Positions 60,725 to 64,000 of a stretch of DNA of 64,000 bases are shown here, one piece after another. Position numbers and translations under genes: made by a program. The stretch comes from Onychomys torridus. Taxonomy: Eukaryota; Chordata; Mammalia; Rodentia; Cricetidae. The notes beneath the pieces are model-generated. The model made no database searches and was not told where the DNA came from. It saw nothing but the letters and a program-made list of their open reading frames with translations. The DNA is taken from positions 15,547,429-15,611,428 of the forward strand of contig NC_050451.1 in the NCBI RefSeq assembly GCF_903995425.1, in the 5' to 3' direction. Every line of letters begins with the position of its first letter. Position 1 is the stretch's first letter.

Positions 60725-60849
60725 GCATGCCAGCTAAGCATTTTTATTCTTACAATCCTATTCATGCTGGAGCAGTACCTACTTCTCAGGAGTGGCTCTG
60801 TGCAACATTTTTTGGCCTCCTGAAATTCATTTAGCCCCCTTGGAAGATA

Positions 60850-61680
60850 CCTGAAAATTTGTGAGTCTGAATGTAGTCATTATTAGACCATTAGTTCTGC
60901 TGCTTGTGAGCTGCCTGTTTTTCCTTTATGGTTCTTAGTTGTTCTTTTGCAGAGCTGCCAGATTAAGTCATGCTGTGCTCAAGAATAATGGGCCTTGGAA
61001 GTTCATGTTCCTGGAGTTGTGTCCATGCCAATGGATACCCACACACTCCAGAAGAGAATTTGACATCATTGCTGCCATTGTTGCTGTTATAACAGTGATG
61101 ACCACCACTACTACTGTTTCTGGGATTGCCATTTCATAATTGGTTACTACAGCTAGCATAGTGGAGACCCTGGCAGCAAAAGTAGCTACCACAGTTAACT
61201 AATTTTTCATTCCATTGGGCATGACAAACTTAAATCAATAGTTATATACATTTCGATTGGCTTTGAAAGTTATAAATTTACAAACTCAAGTTCCATTTGC
61301 TCTTTGGATACCACCTTACAAGGACTCCAATTTTCAGTAAGACTCATTAAGGAAGGGAATGGCTCAGTCCTTTAGCCTACTGGCTATGGGTGGTTTGAGA
61401 CTTCTGTTGGTCTTTTCTGTGTTGAACACACAGTTTGCAAGCCCAGCGCCACTTACAGATCTTTGGCAACAGTTAACTCCGCAGCTCTCACATGATTGAG
61501 CCTGTATGATAATGAGTATTCAGAGACAGGTAATATCTGGGCGGTGCTCACCAACCTAAGACATAATGTCTGTGTGGCTTGGACAGGTGTCTCCATGATG
61601 GGTAAGGTGACCTGCTGACGTCCCATGCAACCTAAGCCAGTTATTTGAGTCAGAGAACCCCTTCAACTCATAAAAGTACA
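60850..61680 (+). pseudogene. Decayed class II retroviral Env/3' region remnant
   Basis: A plus-strand frame at 60939-61139 carries a basic SRRE followed by a short hydrophobic and Thr-rich stretch (about residues 43-66). This is the layout of a cleavage site and fusion-peptide region in the transmembrane subunit of betaretrovirus-like envelopes. After one in-frame stop at about 61137 the same frame continues with a heptad-like Val/Ala/Leu segment to 61200. At 61500-61650, GTATTCAGAGACAGGTAAT and GATGGGTAAGGTGACCTGCTG resemble non-coding 3' sequence of rodent class II elements. The gene is dead: stops, no upstream surface subunit, no flanking frame. The assignment rests on pattern only. Confidence 0.5.
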
Positions 61681-62019
61681 CATTGAAACTGTCATGTTCA
61701 CTATGCTTTTTAGTCTCCCATGACTGCAGAGGAACACGCCCACCTCCATGTACAGCATATATAAGTCAAGGAGCAACAGTGTGTTACAACACCCAAGACT
61801 TTAAAACATACATGGCGGGCACACCTAGGGAAATGTACTTCTTTTCTCATGGTTTTCAAAGCTCTATGTAAAGTATTTTTTAGCACATTCTATATAAAGA
61901 GATCTCATCTTTTTCATACAGCTTATATGCATCTAAGTGAATTTTGAATTCCCAGTAAATCAACAGAAATAGGTTTACTGTTGATTAAGAAATGGATCAC
62001 AGTTAAATATTCCATGTTA
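61681..62019. other. Intronic, possibly the end of the retroviral remnant
   Basis: A TATATAAG at about 61758 could be from a decayed LTR, but no LTR ends are visible. Confidence 0.4.
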
Positions 62020-62120
62020 GAGGTATGTATGGGGGCCAGACTCCCCATGTAGCCAAGACTGGCCTAGTATTACAAAATCCTGCTATTCCAGAGGGTGCTA
62101 GAATTACAGGCCTATGCCAT
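62020..62120 (-). mobile_element. B1-like SINE fragment
   Basis: CCCCATGTAGCCAAGACTGGCC and GAGGGTGCTAGAATTACAGGC. Confidence 0.7.
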
Positions 62121-62209
62121 CAAAGCCACCCCTATTCCAGACTGCTGAATATAGCTCTCTAATGACTCCTAAACTCTGAACTGCAGGGGCTGACATCCTT
62201 TCCCTAATC

Positions 62210-62281
62210 CTGACTTGGGAATTGAACCCAAGGATTTATACCTAGTGAGCAAGTGCTCCACCACAGAACTAAAGCCCTGGG
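62210..62281 (-). mobile_element. ID-like SINE, older copy
   Basis: TGGGAATTGAACCCAAGGATTT and GAGCAAGTGCTCCACCACAG are the reversed B-box and A-box parts of an ID/tRNA-Ala-type element. It has no clean tail. Confidence 0.6.
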
Positions 62282-62285
62282 TACT

Positions 62286-62288
<3 letters not shown>

Positions 62289-62368
<80 letters not shown>
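62289..62368. repeat. (GT)n then (GTT)n compound microsatellite
   Basis: About 21 GT units switching to about 11 GTT units at 62334. Confidence 0.97.
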
Positions 62369-62369
<1 letters not shown>

Positions 62370-62470
62370 TGAGACAAGTTTTTATTATGTTCTCAGGCTG
62401 TCCTTGAACTTGTGATCCTGCTGATGCTGCCTCCAGCATCCTGAGGTTACAGATATGTGTCTTCACAGCT
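62369..62470 (-). mobile_element. B1-like SINE
   Basis: TTTTGAGACAAGTTTTTATT, GGCTGTCCTTGAACTTGTGA, CATCCTGAGGTTACAGATATG: reversed B1, with the microsatellite as its tail. Confidence 0.75.
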
Positions 62471-63392
62471 ATAGTTTTAAGAAATTAAAATTTGTTTGGA
62501 TGGAAAAGTTCAAAGTTGTGGCAGCATTTGTGGCAGCTTCACTCTGTTTTAATGTGGGATTTCAACAGCAATTGAAACCTACTGCTATGAATTGGTTGTG
62601 GCTTCAGTGTACAGCTATCGGTTTGTACTCTGAAAGCTTCTCAGGAAGATGTTGAGGTGTTGGCTATTTTCAGAGGTAGTTCTTAACACATTTTTAGGTC
62701 ACTGGATGTGTCATCCTTGGGAGAGATTGATAGAGTTCTCCTGGGATCTTGGTTAGTTCTCACAAGAGTGGCTTATCATAAAGAAAGCCTGAGTTCTCAG
62801 TTTCTCAGGCCTTCTGTCTTATAGAGAGACCCCCCTGTCCTGCTCACCTGTACCTGCTGTGATGCCACCTGTTCTGGTGCACTGAAGCCCTGGGAGGTCT
62901 CACTAGAGGCCCAAACGATAGAGTTGCTGGACCTTGAACCCTCAGACTCCAAAAGCATTAGCAAAAGTAACCCATTCAGTTCACAAATTTCCTAGGCTCA
63001 GATGTTTTGTTATGATGAAATTAATTGGTGGACTAAAACACCACTTTAGTCATAGTCTTGAAGTGGGATTGAACACTGTCAACCAGAAGAAAGCTTCTTA
63101 TTATTGAATTCCTCACTGAGCCAAAAGCAGGTCTATAAGGGCAGTAAAGGGATTATCCTTTCTAAGAGATCATCCTTTGAATTGGTTATCCATCAAATAG
63201 ATAATTATCAAATGTGTTATTTGCCTAATGATTCTAGAAATTAGATATAACTCCAACTATCACAAATAAATTTTAGTATTTCTTAATGGTACTGAGGTCT
63301 ATTTTCTCTTATGTATGATAATAAAATTCTACATATATTTATTTGAACCATATTCTCCAGATGCTCAGGGTATGTGTATACATGTCTGCATA

Positions 63393-63396
<4 letters not shown>
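62471..63396. other. Intronic, nothing recognised
   Basis: No repeat or gene signal. Confidence 0.5.

Positions 63397-63435
<39 letters not shown>
63397..63435. repeat. (TG)n microsatellite
   Basis: About 19 TG units, broken on the right by the LTR insertion. Confidence 0.97.
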
Positions 63436-63436
<1 letters not shown>

Positions 63437-63827
63437 GCTGTTGGATGTCCTGTATGCTGTGAATATGTGTTGCTATGATTGATTGATAAATAAAATGCTG
63501 AAAGGCCAGTAGCCAGGCAGGAAGGATAGTGTAGGTGGGATAAGGAAAGAGGAGAATGGTGGGTGGAAGAAGGCTGAGTGAGGAGACACTGCCAGCTGCC
63601 ATGAAGAGAAGCATGATGTAAGATACTGGTAAGGCACGAGCCACATGGCAAGGTATAGATTTTTAGAAATGGGTTTATTTAAGAGATAAGAACAGATAGC
63701 AAGAAATCTGCCATGGCCATACAGTTTATAAGTAATATAAGTCTCTGTGTGTTTACTTGAGGGATACAAGTGGGAGAGATTTGTCCTGACTACCAGCAGG
63801 CTGGGACCCAGGAAAATTTCATCTACA
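63436..63827 (+). mobile_element. Solo LTR, mys/MYSERV-like family, inserted at a (TG)n tract
   Basis: 392 bp, TGCTGTTGGATGTCC...ATCTACA, with TATGCTGTGAATATGTGTTG, GCCAGTAGCCAGGCAGGAAG, GAGCCACATGGCAAGG and CTCTGTGTGTTTA. GTGTGT (63430-63435) and GTGTAT (63828-63833) are compatible with a 6-bp duplication, though the left copy is within the microsatellite. Confidence 0.85.
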
Positions 63828-63833
63828 GTGTAT

Positions 63834-64000
63834 TTACATGTAGGTGACAGGACAACTCTGCCTGCCTTCATTTTGCTGTTGAATCATGTAAAATCTAGTG
63901 CAAGTAGCTGTTCTCTTCAAGTAATGGAATCCAAACTCAGTCAAAATCAAATACAGAAGTTTGTCACAGTTTTGTTTTCCTTTGTCAAAAAATATACTTT
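63834..64000. other. Intronic, nothing recognised
   Basis: Right edge of the window; no feature seen. Confidence 0.5.

Larger units (their letters stand above)
17508..64000 (-). other. Zfp385d: Upstream intron of Zfp385d (partial, runs off the right edge)
   Basis: No other exon of the gene was found to the right of 17507. In particular there is no minus-strand segment encoding the preceding CNIC-type finger with its KGTKHAKK tail. ZNF385D is known as a very long gene with large introns, so at least 46 kb of intron here is plausible. A short exon in this stretch could still have been missed by eye. Confidence 0.7.

Noticed and set aside
63283..63871. Overlapping minus-strand frames of 101-132 codons
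   Set aside because: They run through a TG microsatellite and the antisense strand of a solo LTR.
17508..64000. Search for the preceding Zfp385d exon with a CNIC-type finger
   Set aside because: No minus-strand stretch encoding the conserved KGTKHAKK region was seen; a spliced alignment would be decisive.
1..64000. CRISPR arrays, operons or prokaryotic mobile elements
   Set aside because: All periodic repeats are microsatellites, tandem duplications or transposon ends, and the gene has spliceosomal introns.

Overview
This window is nuclear DNA of a rodent, most likely a cricetid (deer mouse, vole or hamster group). The evidence is B1, B2/B3 and ID SINEs, rodent L1 3' ends, and five copies of an LTR that looks like the mys/MYSERV-type class II LTRs of cricetids. 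The genus cannot be settled from sequence alone. There is no bacterial, phage or CRISPR content.

The only gene I can support is the rodent orthologue of ZNF385D (Zfp385d) on the minus strand. Two consecutive internal coding exons are visible: 17268-17507 (upstream) and 141-319 (downstream). They join in frame across a 16,948-bp intron with GT/AG ends. Their junction completes one matrin/U1-type C2H2 zinc finger and opens a second, whose histidines must lie in the next exon left of base 1. Everything from 17508 to 64000 appears to be the upstream intron of the same gene. I looked for the exon carrying the preceding zinc finger and did not find it here.

The introns are built of mobile elements. 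(1) 3847-4195: solo LTR. (2) About 5040-8010: an L1/HAL1-like element with ORF1 remnants joined to an ORF2 tail and 3' UTR, carrying an ID insertion. (3) 11790-16265: an L1 3' UTR split by a complete but non-coding LTR element (12266-15668) that contains a 271-bp inverted repeat and a 114-bp direct repeat. (4) 24640-28270: inverted L1 3' end, MER5A, an LTR, B2, ID and two rodent medium-reiteration repeats. (5) 34050-42115: old and younger L1 pieces and a GC-rich composite repeat. (6) 44720-46055: L1 3' end with a 16-bp target duplication. (7) 58000-63830: B1 with a long AAAG tail, two more solo LTRs and a decayed class II retroviral Env-like fragment.

All five family LTRs and most L1 pieces lie on the plus strand, antisense to Zfp385d. 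That is the usual bias for elements that survive in introns, because their poly(A) signals then do not truncate the host transcript. I see no evidence of an undescribed coding system. The most unusual structure is the inverted repeat inside the LTR element: its arms differ at only 8 positions, while the two LTRs differ by about 15 percent.
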